Source: Chara braunii (lineage: Eukaryota > Streptophyta > Charophyceae > Charales > Characeae). Taken from it: a stretch of 56,790 nucleotides of DNA. A model generated the notes under the pieces. That model was not told the origin of the DNA. It made no database searches and saw only the letters and a program-made list of their open reading frames with translations. Positions 12,196 through 24,462 of the stretch are shown here, in pieces. Location: NCBI GenBank assembly GCA_003427395.1, contig BFEA01000066.1, forward strand, positions 2,678,289 to 2,735,078, read 5' to 3'. The translations under genes were made by a program, and so were the position numbers. Within the stretch, counting starts at the first letter, position 1; each line of letters opens with the position of its first letter.

Positions 12196-13790
12196 CTTTA
12201 CCATGCTTCTGGCGTAGAGAATAACCTATCCCTTTGTTGTATGAGTGCCCCCGCGTTCGCCCGACATGTGGTCAAGAACGACCGCGCCGGCCAAGTGTTT
12301 TTTGCGTATGTGCGCCCGGTGAGTGAAGAAAAGAAAGAGGGAGAGTCTATACCCCCCAATGTGCACAAGTTGTGTGTCGAGTTCGCTGATGTTGGAGAGG
12401 CCCCAAGTGGAGTGGTGGAGAGAGAAACCAAGCACCGGATAGAGTTAGAACCCGGTAGCCGTATTCCCAAGGGCCTTATCTATAAAATGTCTCCAGAAGA
12501 GCTTGATGAGCTGCGAAAGCAGTTAGACGAGTTGCTTGAGAAGGGGTGGATTAAACCAAGTTCCTCACCATTCGGTTCACCTGTCCTGTTCGTATCATAG
12601 AAAGGCGGTGAACTGCAAATGTGCATAGACTATAGGGGACTTAATGCGATAACCGTTAAGAGTGTGGAACCGTTACCACGTATAAGATTGATATGAAGTC
12701 GAGATACCATCAGATTGAGGTATTGCCCGAGGATCAACACAAAACGGCTTTCCGAACGAGATATGGCCACTATGATTTTGTGGTAATGATGTTTGGCTTG
12801 ACTAATGCCTATGCAACCTTCTTGAGATGTATGAATGAGTTGTTTCGTGATTGGCTTGAGAAATTTGTTGTTGTTTATTTAGATGATATACTGATTTTTA
12901 GCAAGAGTCTGGAAGAGCACGAGGAGCACCTTCGAATTGTGCTTAATAAATTGCAGGAGGCGAAGTTTAAGATTAACCCGAAGAAGTGTGAGTGGGCAAA
13001 GCGTCAGGTCCTTTACTTAGGATATATGGTAGGTGGTGATGGGATTAAACCAGAAGACACTAAGATTGCAACCATTAGAGATTGGCCCAACCCGCGCACG
13101 TTGACGGAACTGCGCTCGTTTTTTGGTCTGGCCAACTATTACCGCAAGTTCGTTCGGAACTTTACGGTAATCGCTGCCCCATTGCGCAGATTGCTAAAGA
13201 AAGAAACTATCTGGAAATGGGATCAGGATTGTACCGCGTCCTTCAAGCGTTTAAAGAAGTGTTTGATTAATTATCCGGTGTTGAAAGTTGCAGACCCATC
13301 TCTGCCTGTTATCGTAACCACTGACGCCAGTCAATACGGGATTGGTGTTGTACTCCAACAAGACGATGGGAATGGGTACAGGCCTGTAGAGTTGTTCACA
13401 TTCTACCTATGAGAGGGAGTTGATCTGTAGACTGCCTAGTGAAAAGGTCGTCGCTTCTACCTATGAGAGGGAGTTGTTCGCTCTGAGGGAATCATTGAAT
13501 CATTGGCGACATTATCTGCTAGGACGCCACTGTAAAGTTTACTTGGATAATGAGACACTTCGCTGGCTAAAAACCCAGGCTCGGATGATACCTAAATTGA
13601 CTAGGTGGGTTGGGGAGATTGATCAGTTCGACTTTGAAAAGGGTAAGTACAATGTTGCCGCTGACGCATTGAGTCGAAGGGCTGACTTTTTCGGTGTCAT
13701 TGTCACATGCTTAGATGCAAGCACTGAACTGCAGGAAAAGATCAAGTTTGCCTACACAAGTGATCTAGTCTATAGCCAGTTGATTGGTAA
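12196..13790 (+). pseudogene. B1 reverse transcriptase and RNase H
   Basis: The N-terminal part (12241-12600) ends at a TAG inside the FVPKKGG-type motif. After [10 protein letters not shown] about 15 residues are lost before [11 protein letters not shown] (near 12680). The catalytic core remains: MMFGLTNA and YLDDILIFSKS (about 12877-12909). RNase H starts at TTDASQYG (near 13320), is disrupted near 13410 by a stop and a local 22-bp repeat (13402-13423 resembling 13458-13480), and resumes with YERELFAL and [10 protein letters not shown]. At least four lesions, so no active enzyme. Confidence 0.88.
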
Positions 13791-15201
13791 GGTGCAGACG
13801 ACACCTCACGAAGTCCCGGACTATAGAGTAACACAGGGACTGCTGTTTAAAAAAATAGATGTCCATGACCGACTATGTGTTCCGATAAGCGCAGAACTTC
13901 GTAGCATAATACTTGGGGAAAACCATGATATAGATGGAGGAAGACTTATGCTAACCTCCTACACTCCTACACGTGGCCAAGAATGAAGCATGATTGTATC
14001 TCCTATGTGCAAGGCTGTCAAGTTTGTCAAAGGAACAAAAGTTTCACACAGCCTCCCCTTGGATCACTCCGACTGCTACCTATTCCGTCGGGACCCGGGG
14101 ACTCCGTGTCTATAGACTTTATGGGCACTAAGATAAAGAGCACAAACGGAAAAAGTCAGGTTATGGTTATAGTAGACCGGTTTAGCAAGTTTGTTGTGTT
14201 TGTTCCACTTCTTGGAGAAGCAAGAACCGAATTGGTGATTAGGGAATTCTTTAACCATTGGGCGAAAGATATTGGGCATCCCTTAACTATTGTAAGTGAT
14301 AGGCATTCGCGGTTCACAAGTGAGCAGTGGCAGCGACTAATGAAGGTATACAGGTCCAAACTGACTATGTCTTCAGGTAGACACCCTCAAACAAATGGAC
14401 AAACTGAGCAGATGAACATGTTGCTGCAGCAAGTGCTGCGCATGTACATCCGGCCAGATCAGATTGACTGGGATGAACATCTGCCAAAGGTTGCAAGTGC
14501 CTATAATAACTCCGTGCATTTAGCTACATCTACAACACCGACTGAACTACATCTCGGATGGCGCTCACGTAGACCCGTTGACTGTCTAAACCTTGATCAA
14601 GTACAGAGACTTCCACCAAGAACCACGGAATTTGTTGTTCAATATCAGAAAGACCTAGAAAAAGTTAAAGAGAACATTAGTAAGGCACAACATCAGATGA
14701 TAGAACAGGCTAATAAGCACCGCAGACCCTCACAATTTGTTGTAGGTGATCTAGTATGAGTGAAGTCAAAAGAGTTTCTTCCTGAGGAAAACATTTCTCA
14801 GAAGTTGTTACGTGCATATCGAGGACCCTGGCGGATTCTTAATGTGATTGGTGATGTAGATGGTCCTTCTTATGTTGTTGAGATTCCTCCACATTTCCAC
14901 ACGTATCTGGTGTTCCACGCTCGAAGTTATTGCCTTGCGTTAGTAATGGCATGTTTCCGTCACGCAGATCTATGATTCCCCTGGATATGGATGGTAAATA
15001 TGATGTGGATAGGATTGTTGGGGAAGATGTTTACAGATCTGGACGCAGGGGTAGACCACAGCGATAGTATAAGGTTAGATTTGCCTATCAGGAACCCGAA
15101 GAAGATCGGTGGTTTACAAGAGATGAACTAATAGAAACGACACCACATATTGTGTCCTATTATGAAAGAACTAAGAGAGGAATTAACATAGTAGGTAGAT
15201 A
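13791..15201 (+). pseudogene. B1 integrase and chromodomain-like tail
   Basis: The zinc domain is damaged: after GENHDIDGG the histidine region is lost and the frame stops at 13984, but CQVC follows in the next frame. The core (13983-14759) shows IDFMG, SDRHSRF and NGQTEQMN, so all three catalytic acids are present although SDRD-type sequence is changed to SDRH. A TGA at 14757 replaces the tryptophan of the usual VWVKSKEF. The tail continues to 15201 through frameshifts and ends with a YKVRFAYQE-type chromodomain-like segment, also interrupted by a stop. Confidence 0.86.
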
Positions 15202-15234
15202 AAATTCATAATTTTTTCGGAGGATCTCGAATTT

Positions 15235-15247
15235 AGGCCGGCGAGAG
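15235..15247 (+). other. B1 polypurine tract
   Basis: AGGCCGGCGAGAG directly before the TG of the LTR at 15248. It contains pyrimidines (CC, C), like the tracts of C1 and C2 (GGGCCGGGAGGAA and GGGCCGGCAGGAA), so this pattern is shared across families B and C. Confidence 0.6.
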
Positions 15248-16484
15248 TGAAAGGCCTTCCACGATTCAGACCCCAAGTTCGGATCTCAGGGACAGATGCC
15301 CTGGTCAAGTGTGGCATAATGCGCAGCCACACAGGCCTGCAGGGCCCGACCAGCGTTTTCAGCCTAAAAGCCTGAAGTGTCGTTCTCAGCCTAAAAGCTT
15401 GAAAACAAGGGCCTACAGGCCTTGTGTCGTTTTCAGCCTGAAAGCCTGAAAACGAGGGCCTATAGGCCCTATGTCGTTTCAGCCTAAAACAGGGCCCTCC
15501 AAGCCCTGAGTCTTTTCAGCCTGAAACGGAGGGCCATTTTCAGACCCTCATAAGATCGACCTGCCCTGAAACTTAGGCACCAGACCAGGGTTTGAGCACA
15601 GGCCATTTTTGGCCTGTTTTCAAGACAACCCTTGTTTGAACTTCAACGCCAGGGTCTGGCACATTTTGGCATTGGCAAGAGCAGCCTCCTGGACGGGCCA
15701 GCACTATATAGGACTGGCCCGCCCTACAGGCTGCAGACAGGCACGAGGTAGTTCATAGGAACTTCCCAGGCACTTCACGTGCAGGAGGCAGGAGGCAGTC
15801 TTCAGGATTCGGCAGCAGCACTCTGGAGGAGCGCTGCAGTTGTAGTAGTAGCGTTAGCAGTAGTCTTCGGCGCTGGGCGCTATCAGGAGCTAGAGTAGTA
15901 GTAGAGAGAGAGAGATGGTTGGCGGAGGCCAGGGAGACTTACCTGTGATGCTATAGCTCCAGCTTCGTCTTGGATGTACTTGCAACAAGGCGCCACCTTC
16001 ACAGGTTAGTACCAGACTGAGAGAGAGAGAGAGAGTTCTTCTTCTTCCTCTTCTAAGTCCACCATCTCCTCCTCCCCCTCTCGCTACCTGACTTCTCAGT
16101 ATCTGCAAACTACGAGAGAGAGAGAGATTGGTGACTTTGGGACTTGACGACTTTTGGATCCAGACTTGACATTGGGATTCAAACATTTGACGAGGGATTA
16201 TTTGGGACCTGTATCGAAGGCTTGGTGTTGACGACATCCCCATCTTCCCCTCCTCTTCGTCTAAACCCCCCTCTTCTTCGTCTGTGTATGGTTGGGGGCT
16301 GGCACATTCTTCCTGTGTGAGCGCCAGGCCCCTTCACACCAAGGAATGATGATGATGTACGTTTGGTCTGCATGGCAACGTTGATGGTTCGGATCATTGG
16401 TATATTAGCCTTCCGCTGCGTTATCTTGTACTATGTGAGAGAGGTCGCTTCTTGTTCTGGTCTGCACCTTTACGGTATGTGACA
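15248..16484 (+). mobile_element. B1 3' LTR
   Basis: It starts TGAAAGGCC after the polypurine tract and ends TGTGACA, 1237 bp. A TATA-like box (CTATATAGG, about 15704-15712) lies in a plausible U3 position. It holds a GCCTGAAA minisatellite (about 15350-15545) and GA-rich runs. It is followed not by flanking host DNA but by a primer-binding site, so it also looks like the 5' LTR of a further copy. Confidence 0.82.
15350..15545. repeat. Degenerate minisatellite inside the B1 LTR
   Basis: Four to five diverged copies of a unit near GTTTTCAGCCTGAAAGCCTG followed by AAAACGAGGGCCTATAGGCC. Each unit contains inverted matches (TTTTCAGC with GCCTGAAAA; GGCCTATAGGCC is palindromic), so the RNA could form a chain of hairpins. 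Confidence 0.75.
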
Positions 16485-16487
16485 GTT

Positions 16488-16499
16488 TGGTATCGGAGC
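16488..16499 (+). other. Primer-binding site after the B1 LTR
   Basis: TGGTATCGGAGC three bases after the LTR end. It differs from the usual TGGTATCAGAGC by one base. B2, in the same family, has TGGCATCGGAGC, so the G is a family trait. Its place after the LTR means that a second internal region started here. Confidence 0.7.
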
Positions 16500-16551
16500 G
16501 GACCTCTCAATCAGAGGATCCACCCAATCAAGTAGCCAGCTTGCTTGATCT

Positions 16552-16613
16552 ATTGATTGTTGATTGATTGATTGATGGATTGATTGACTGATTGATTGAT
16601 TGATTGATTGATT
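16552..16613. repeat. (GATT)n microsatellite, target of A2
   Basis: An array of GATT units with a few variants. It stops at the A2 3' LTR and resumes as GATTGATTGATT at 25471, just past the A2 5' LTR, so A2 split it. Confidence 0.9.
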
Positions 16614-17626
16614 TGCAAGGAAGATGAGCAATAGCGAACTTCAGCAATCAAACAGCATCATATACGCAAGACCAGATAGTCGTGACCTCGAACCAACAAC
16701 AGAATTGCATCACGAGTTTCACCAAAAATGAACACACCAAGAGCTCATAATTGACAATGCTGGTAAAGTCTCATCATTATCATCAATGAAGAACCAATGT
16801 TGATATCCTATCTGGCGCTCGGCGCCCAGACTACAAATGGCAGATCCTATCTAGCCTAGACTACAATGCCGGAGATGACGTCGACAACTTTCCCGAAGTA
16901 CGAGCATACAGCGACCATTGTCGCACGCTTCCAGCACCAGGTATGTCTCTCGCCTCACTCACAACCTCGTTCCCCAACACACAGATGCCACTTGCACCCA
17001 AGGACCNACCATTGTCGCACGCTTCCAGCACCAGGTATGTCTCTCGCCTCACTCACAACCTCGTTCCCCAACACACAGATGCCACTTGCACCCAAGGACC
17101 ACATTGCGCCACACCCAACTTACAGCAGCACAGCTCGGCTATGGCTGCCTGCTCCTTCCTGCTCGCCCGTGAGCGCATGAGTGCCAGCGAGTTTCAGCAC
17201 AACAACGCTTGCGCAGCATGCAGCCAGCACCCGAATGTCGGATCTGGAGGCAGACCCTTTGCTATATCGAAGTGGCCTGCCTGCGTTCAGTCCCAGGAAG
17301 CTTCCAGTAGGCCCCGGTAGCCTGAGGCCTAGCACGATACAGAACAGGCCTCGGGCCTGAGGTGGTTGCATGTACCCAACTGCCTTTGGGCTGTGTTTGG
17401 CCCAGTACCCGTATCAAGCCCAAGGCCTGCTGTCCATACATTCACACAGGCGGCCCAGGGCTTGGGTTCTCTCAACCAAATGGCGCTGCGCAACTGCCTG
17501 AATTTCCTTAGTTGCGCAGTGGTCAAAATAGGGCCCCGTGGGCCTCGTCGAGCCTGCCTTCACTTAGGGCGGCCGACTTGCTCCAAAAAGGGGCCGAATG
17601 GGGCTCATAGAGGCAGTGGCCTCGCA
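16614..17626 (-). mobile_element. A2 3' LTR
   Basis: 1013 bp, TGCGAGG (at 17626) to TTGCA (at 16614) on the minus strand. It contains two identical 93-bp copies (16914-17006 and 17008-17100) separated by one N. The same arrangement occurs in the 5' LTR. Confidence 0.88.
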
Positions 17627-17640
17627 TTCCCTCCGCCTTA
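17627..17640 (-). other. A2 polypurine tract
   Basis: TAAGGCGGAGGGAA on the minus strand, directly before the LTR. It matches the A1 tract except for two bases. Confidence 0.7.
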
Positions 17641-17643
17641 GCT

Positions 17644-19707
17644 TCAACAGTCCTCTGAGAAGCTCAGTCTTCGACCATCGGGCGCTTTCGTTTCTGCAGA
17701 AATTTCTCGTAATGAGCCACAACTTAAGGAGCGGTCTACATAAGTTCTTCCCTGGTGAACCTTAGGACCAGTATGATGTCGGAACCGAACGCGATATTGC
17801 AGCTTCGGTTTCGGAGGACGTCCCCTGCCTGTTGGTCTTGGAACTTGCAGCTCTCTGTGGTCCACGATATCATCGATATCCACCTCTCCATCCATGGTTG
17901 GGGGCAGCATTGAACGACAAGATGGAAACTGATCTGTTTGTTTGAAAGGTGCAAGCTTGGAGGCGTGAAAGACAGGGTAAGTACGGAGATGACCAGGTAT
18001 CCGGATTACATAAGATGGCCCATCTGGATCAATCCCGACAATATCTAAGACTTCCCATGGCCCAAAGTACTGTGGCATGAGTTTGCGGGAAATCCCGTAC
18101 TCCTCTCCCAGTTCTGAGGACTTTACCCAGACTCTGTTCCCAACCTGAAACGTAGAAGGTCGGCAGTGTCTATTCTCAGACTCTATCATTGCTGCATGTG
18201 CCTTCTGCATTTGTTCGACCGCCTGCTGCATCTTCTGTTCATACCTGTAGGCAAACTCTAAAGTACCTGCTGCAGCAGTTGACTGATTCTCAGGAAGGAG
18301 AAAGTCTAAGGGTAGTCTAGGCTTGAAAGTCAATAGCAAACTGTTTGGGCTCACCCCGGTGGCGCTATGTACAGCGTTGTTGTACAGACTGGCGATGAGA
18401 GCAAGCTTCTCATCCCAGTCCACCTGGTTGGGCTTGATGTCATGCCTCAACAGGTGTTGTACAACGCGATTCAGTTGCTCGGCCTGATCGTTGGCCTTTG
18501 GGTGATTTCCAGAAGTCATCTGCGGTTGGGTTCCCTGCTCTGCAGCGGCGGCCTTCCACAATTCGCTAGTGAAGCGGACATCTCTGTCGCCCACTATGGA
18601 TTTGGGCAATCCAAAATCCCTGACCCAGTTCTCCTTGAACAATCTTATTACGTACTCGGTCTTCGCAGTCTCCGGCATGGCTATTAATCTAGCATACTTA
18701 CTAAATCTATCCACAATGACGAAAATGTGTCTCATCCCACTCTTGCTGGTAACCAGCATATCCATGAAGTCCATGGACAAACTCTCACCAGGCCTTTCTG
18801 GAATCAGAAGGGGCTTCAGGAGCCCAAGAGGAGCCTGAGTACGTGGCTCGTCTCTCTGACAGACCTGACAAGTCTCCACGTACAGTTGGGCATCTCTCAT
18901 CATTGTGGGCCACCAGAACCGCTGCAGCAGGTTAGCTGCGGTCTTCTTGTACCCAAAATGGCTGGTGGCATCATGACACTCGCCTAAAAGTAAACTACGC
19001 AAAGACTCCCTATTAGGAACACACAAATGTTTATTCCCAGCCTTCTCAAGGAATAGCAAGCCCTTGACCAACTCAAACTCGATAGAAGTCACTTTGTCCT
19101 TCGCCTCGAGTCTGCGAATGATCTCAGACATAAACGGATCCTCACGATAGGCTTCCACCAAGGACTGAGTAACATTGTCCGCAAGATCGAACTTAGTAAT
19201 CAGCGCACTTGAGAAATCAGGTCTATGCGACAAGGCATCAACAACCTTGTTGTACTCCCCTTTCAGATACTGCGGGTCAAAGTCATACTGCTCAATGACT
19301 TCGATCCAACTTTTGAGAGCGTCAGAGAGTACCGGCTGAGTTCTCATCCATCTCAGGGTCTGATGATCAGTCTTGAGGATGAAGAACCTCCCAAGGAGAT
19401 AGTGCCTCCAATGGGTCAGAGCCTTGTAAACCGCATAGAGTTCCTTCTCATAGGTGGACTTAGCCAACTTCTGAGACGGCATTTTCTTGGACATGTACTC
19501 AACAGGCCTCAACTTTGGCCTCTCTTGCTGCGCAAGCACGGCGCCAATGCCATATTGGCTGGCATCCGTGGTGACTATAAACGGCTTATCAGGATCGGGA
19601 AGTTTTAAGACCTCGTAGTGCGTCAACGCATGCTTTAGATGTCTGAATGCAGCCTCGCACTTGTCTGTCCACTCCCATGGGGTGTCAAGGCGGGTCAGAT
19701 CAGTCAA
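17644..19707 (-). pseudogene. A2 pol: RNase H, integrase and C-terminal tail
   Basis: The longest uninterrupted pol stretch in the window, 687 residues. RNase H: TTDASQYG (about 47-54) and DHQTLRW (about 114-120); the usual ADALSRR reads VDALSHR. Integrase zinc domain: H245, H250, C280, C283. The catalytic triad D313, D374 and E410 is present with 35 residues between D374 and E410, although SDRD reads GDRD and NGQ reads NDQ. The C-terminal domain includes the VWVKSSELG and GPWEVLDIVG motifs. The chromodomain-like tail loses its frame near 17760, so the last 40 or so residues are not family sequence. It depends on an upstream reverse transcriptase that is broken. Confidence 0.9.
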
Positions 19708-19743
19708 AGGAGCGCCACTATGCTATAGTTCTTAACGAAAGTC

Positions 19744-21082
19744 CTAGAGGCTATAGTAGCTCGTCATCTTAGTCACAGACTGAGGACGTGGCCAATCACG
19801 AATGCTGGCCACCTTCGCGTCATCGGGCTTCAACCCTTCCGCGGAGATCTCATGACCCAAGTACAAGACATGGGTGCAGCCAAACTCGCACTTCTCACCG
19901 TTGATCTTGAACTTGTGTTGTCGCAGGAGACTAAGGACTTTGTCCAGGTGGGCAACGTGCTCCTCGATAGTCTTACTAAAAGTAAGTATGTCATCGAGGT
20001 ACACGATGACAAACTTATCCAAGTTGTCATGAAATATCTGATTCATAGCGTGCTGAAAGGTGCCAGGAGCATTGCAAAGGCCAAAAGGCATCACCACAAA
20101 CTCGTACAGCCCGTACCTGGTCTGAAAAGTGGTTTTGTGCTGATCCTCAGGCCGGATTGCAATTTGATGGTACCCGGACTTCAGATCTATCTTACTGAAG
20201 TACCAACACCCTTGCACTCTATCTAACAAATCATCGATGCGTGGGCTCTCTGTTCTTGACAGTGATGGCATTGAGGACCCTATAGTCAATGCACATCCTA
20301 AGTGTCCCTTCGTTTTTCTTAGGCACGAATAGTACTGGAGACCCATAAGGAGAGACACTCGGTCGGATCCAACCCTTCCTTACGAGTTCCTTAAGTTGTC
20401 GGCAAAGCTCATCGAGCCCGCCTGAAGACATCCGATAGATCCTACCCTTCGGGATGCTAGACCATGGGATAATCTCTATCGCGTGGACAACCTCCCTCTC
20501 TACAACCCCTGTCGGCTCATCAAATAGATCAGGGTACTTGGCAACCACTCCCTCTATCTCCGGCGGCATTTTCACCGGCTCGCCTGCAACAGAGACATAA
20601 ACTAGGTACATACCCTCCTCCTGATTTTGCTTATAATAGTTATAGAACGCGGTCACACACCTGCATCCATGGGACTCGATCAGACTACTAGCTTTGAACT
20701 TGTGCAATCTGGCGGTCCCTCCACCTGGCAAAGTTTGTTTGACCACTTTTCGGTCCCGGTCAAACTGGGGTTGTGCCGCAGAGAGGTAGTACATACCTAA
20801 CAACATATCCGTGGGGAGTTTGTCACTCACTAGGAACGAGACGCGATGTCTCAATTCCCCTCCCGCGTACGGGAAACAACACTCAACATCTTGGAGGTGG
20901 TCGTTGACTACCATGCGCTGTTTGTTGGCACAGGTCGACTCCACAGGTCGACTCAGGCGCTGCATTTGCCCCTGTAAGCGCGGCCTCTCAACGCACCCGC
21001 GACTGATAAAGTTCCTAGTCGAGCAAGTGTCATAATAGGCCCCGGTCTTGCGTTCGCCAATGGCCACCTTGCTGACGAACAT
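19744..21082 (-). pseudogene. A2 pol: protease and reverse transcriptase
   Basis: The stretch 20231-21082 holds the protease, with the active-site triplet changed to DTC in [12 protein letters not shown] and a kept LLGMYY strand. It continues into the reverse transcriptase up to [15 protein letters not shown] frameshift near 20250 moves the rest to 19744-20358: [19 protein letters not shown] and an intact YLDDIL. The start of the connection domain (about 19700-19770) is damaged by a short deletion and frameshift. The separate RNase H-integrase reading frame follows at 19707. Confidence 0.87.
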
Positions 21083-21253
21083 CTCACCCTTCGGGGCTTT
21101 GACTAGGGCCTTCCAAAAAGCTAGCAGGTCTGATCTAGACCACTCCTCATTTAGCTCCTCTGGGGACGACGCTGGAGTCAGTAGCTTGGGCCATCTCTCA
21201 AGATGGTGAGGGTGTATCCACCACCTCGACCCTAGCAGGAACAGCTACTTTTC

Positions 21254-23182
21254 CTACTGGCCCGACGTGTTTCCCGGAGCAGTGCTAGACGTACTAGCTA
21301 CATTGTTACCAACAGGGCGGGAGGACCCCAACGCCTGCCCCATCGTAGGCGGGATCTTATCGGTCACCTTCTTGTTGCGGCACTTGAATCGGTTATGGCC
21401 ATATTGACCACAACGAATACAGGTCTGCCGTGCATACCGATCTCTCCACACGTCCTCTGTGAGACCCGCCTTCTCCCATGGGGGAGCATTGGGGTCAACT
21501 TGACTCCTTGACCGGGAGCCTCCGCGGCATCTACCGGTCACCTTACCTTTTTGAGCTACGACAGCGACTACTTCACCCTCTGAAGCTTCTGTGCTGCCAA
21601 CCTCTGAACCTACTCCCTCCTGGAAGTTGTCGTCTAACTCGATGGTTGAACCATCGTTATCGACGAACATAATGCGGCCCTTCGCCTTCTAAGTGGGAGG
21701 CAGTGTTTTCTTCCTACCGTACGATGTGGGATTATGTCCATGCCCTATCTTCGCCTCAAGGTCTAGGGCCTTCTTACTGAACGAGGGGAAGTTGTGAACA
21801 TTGATGTTGGCCTCACCTGCTAACTGATTCCTGAGAGGCATAGGAAAGCATCTCAGGTAGGAGGTGAGTAAAACCTGGGGGTCATATCGCTCCCCAGGGA
21901 CACAAATCAGACGCTGCTGCCTCGTGTGCAGTGTCAAGATCGCGTCAGTGGCCTTTTGGGCCTCCCAAGGATCATACCACCTTTCTTCCACCAACTTAAG
22001 GAAGTCATCCAATTGTTGGGTGACCGCCCAAGCGCGAAAGTCATGACCGTATCCCTGGAGCTGTACCAAACCACTCAACCATCTTGCTGCACAACCCTCT
22101 AGGTAAGATGCAGCCACAAGCACTTCCTCGTGCGGCAAGGTAAGTGTACACTTGACATAGACCGGCACTGCCCTCAACCGAGTGTCGAGGTCTTCGCCTC
22201 TCTTATCCCCTGTGAAGGGTTTAGGAGCGGCGATGGCCGTCTTTGGTACCCACTGTGTTTGTCCCGGTCCCTGCACCACTCCGGGCTGTGGACCCTGTGA
22301 CACAGACTGCTGTGCTAGCTGTTGGGGTTGTGTACCATGCGGCTGTACAGGCTGCGAGACAGCAGGTTGCGTAGTAACAACAACCTGCAACGGAGATTGG
22401 ATAAACACTGTCTGTACAGGAACCTGCAAACTAGATCGTGCTGTTAACTCTCCTGATAGCGGCATGCCCAGGGAAACTATCGCGAGCGATGATGGGGCTA
22501 CATATGGGGATACCCCAGTCACCTGTGGGACAAAAGGAGGAGGCTGTACAACGGGCCAGGCACCAGGCCATGACATTGACGGCGCTGCCTGCGCTCGCCC
22601 AGCCAACAGGGCCAGACTTTGTTGAATGTCCTGAAGGCTGGTTGTCTGATGGTCCTGCATTTCAACTACATTTAGCAGGACGGACCGTATGGTCCTCACA
22701 TCATCAGTCACGTGCGCCAGGTCCATCTCCTCTAGCTTACTAATGTCCGCTTGTCTCCGCTGCATCCTGGCTCTTCTTCTAATAATTCTTTCTTTCTCCG
22801 CTTTTATCTCTCCTAATGCCTTCTGTAGCTATGCCTCCTGCAATGCTGCTTGTTGTATGGCGATCTCGTCGGAGGTCAACACGATCGGCTGGCTTGCCAT
22901 TACGCCGGTGGACTGACTCAGGGTCTGCGTGACCGTTGACCCTACAGATCCTGAACTACTAGCCTGGGAGCTCTGCTGCGCAGAAGTGGCCATGGCTGCT
23001 GAGGCTGCGGCTTCACTTACGAATGCCCTGCTTGCCTCTTCAGCCCTGGCTCTCCTCTGCTGCTGCTGCCTCTCCCGGAACAAATATTTGTCACCCTCTG
23101 GACCTAATGCCAAATGGGCAACTGGGCGCCTTGTCGATCGCAAGATCCGGTCGTCCTCTCTAGTGTCCTCCTCGTCGCTCAT
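21254..23182 (-). pseudogene. A2 gag
   Basis: Start at 23182 (MSDEEDTRE). The first 117 codons are alanine, glutamine and arginine rich. A TAG at 22828 and another at 21688 interrupt an otherwise single frame, and both fit C-to-T change of glutamine codons. The segment 21689-22765 contains a proline and glutamine-rich linker and then the capsid core (PFTGDKRGEDLDT to FSKKALDLEA). The nucleocapsid has one zinc knuckle, CIRCGQYGHNRFKC, at 21380-21421. Only these two stops separate it from an intact gag of about 640 codons, so it decays more slowly than A1. Confidence 0.88.
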
Positions 23183-24447
23183 AAGCTACAGCACTGTACA
23201 CAATCTGCACTAATGCACTCTGGGTGCCTACCGCGGTGTAGTGCACATACCAATTTAAAATAAAATAATTAATTGGTGGCTATTTCGGAGTAGATACATT
23301 TAGGATCAACAGGTGAGTTCAAATTCCGACAAACGAAAATATTTTTAGCCTGATTAGTCCGCGAACAGAATGCACAATGAACAGTTACAGTTCTAATTAT
23401 GTTGTCTGTCAGATGTCAAATGGTTGTACACCTAACTAATCAAAACTTAAAAATAGAATCATTCGTGTGGATAGGACAGTATGGAATGTTTTGTCAAACT
23501 TATCACCTGAAATCTACCCCTCCCTTAAGTTTCCCTGAATGTCTCTTGACGTCAGCGTCCCTGAGCAATCCGAAGAGTGTTGCATGTCTAAAAGGTGTGT
23601 GTCCGGCCCACCCCTGTGCCCCGAGTATCTGCTGAACTGGCCAGCCCTGCACTGGATCATCCTCGCGTGCAGCGAGCCTTACAACCATTGGCTGATCCAG
23701 AGGCAGTTTAACGACCGCCCCCAAGTGTCTCCAGGAATTATTTTACGTCGCAGTCGGACGACGATCACAACCAACGGTTTCCCCTTCCGGTACTTATTTA
23801 AAGACGTCCGGTCTTGTCTCCCACTTAGGGCTGGCCTGCCCTTCAGCACCCATCTAACAGCGCAGCAAGCCAAACGAAGGACAAGCAGCAAAGCATGCGT
23901 GCTCTACTCCCGGTGGGTTGGCATGGTGACCGTGACCCAGTGCTTCGTCCAGAGCCCTTCAGAAAGCTCCGCCCATCTTCTCCCAGATGCTCCACGTGAA
24001 CATTGCCGACTCTCAAGGTTGAGCGCACTCGACACCTCACAATGAGAGGACTCTCAAGAAGGAACACACAACCTTACGGTAAGAAGTGTCGAAGAGGGTA
24101 GATAAGGTTAAGAGCAACGTACCTCAAATAGCTGGCCCCAACCACAAAGATAATCTCACCAGATGACCTGATGTCGATTGTGATGACCAGTCATTGCTTA
24201 GGCACAACCAGCATTGCACGCCGTTCCACCTCAGCACCAATCGCACATTATATAGTTCTCATCACACTATCCAAACCCACATTACACCACGTAGCCTTCC
24301 TAGCGATCCCCTCACCTCCTGGGTCGCCACTCACTCGTCTCCGCCCTCCTCACTACACACCACTTACGGCCCAACTCACCAAGCAGACTGCGTGTATGTA
24401 CCACATTAGGCAGAAGACAAGCGTCATATGAGCGCAATCGTACCACA
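23183..24447 (-). mobile_element. A2 leader
   Basis: 1.26 kb with no credible gene, homologous to the A1 leader. It contains the conserved hairpin box at 23733-23768, 551 bases before the gag start (562 in A1). Confidence 0.75.
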
Positions 24448-24459
24448 ACTTTGATACCA
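24448..24459 (-). other. A2 primer-binding site, decayed
   Basis: The minus strand reads TGGTATCAAAGT, two G-to-A or C-to-T changes away from the tRNA-iMet site TGGTATCAGAGC of A1. It lies three bases inside the 5' LTR end. Confidence 0.75.
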
Positions 24460-24462
24460 AAT

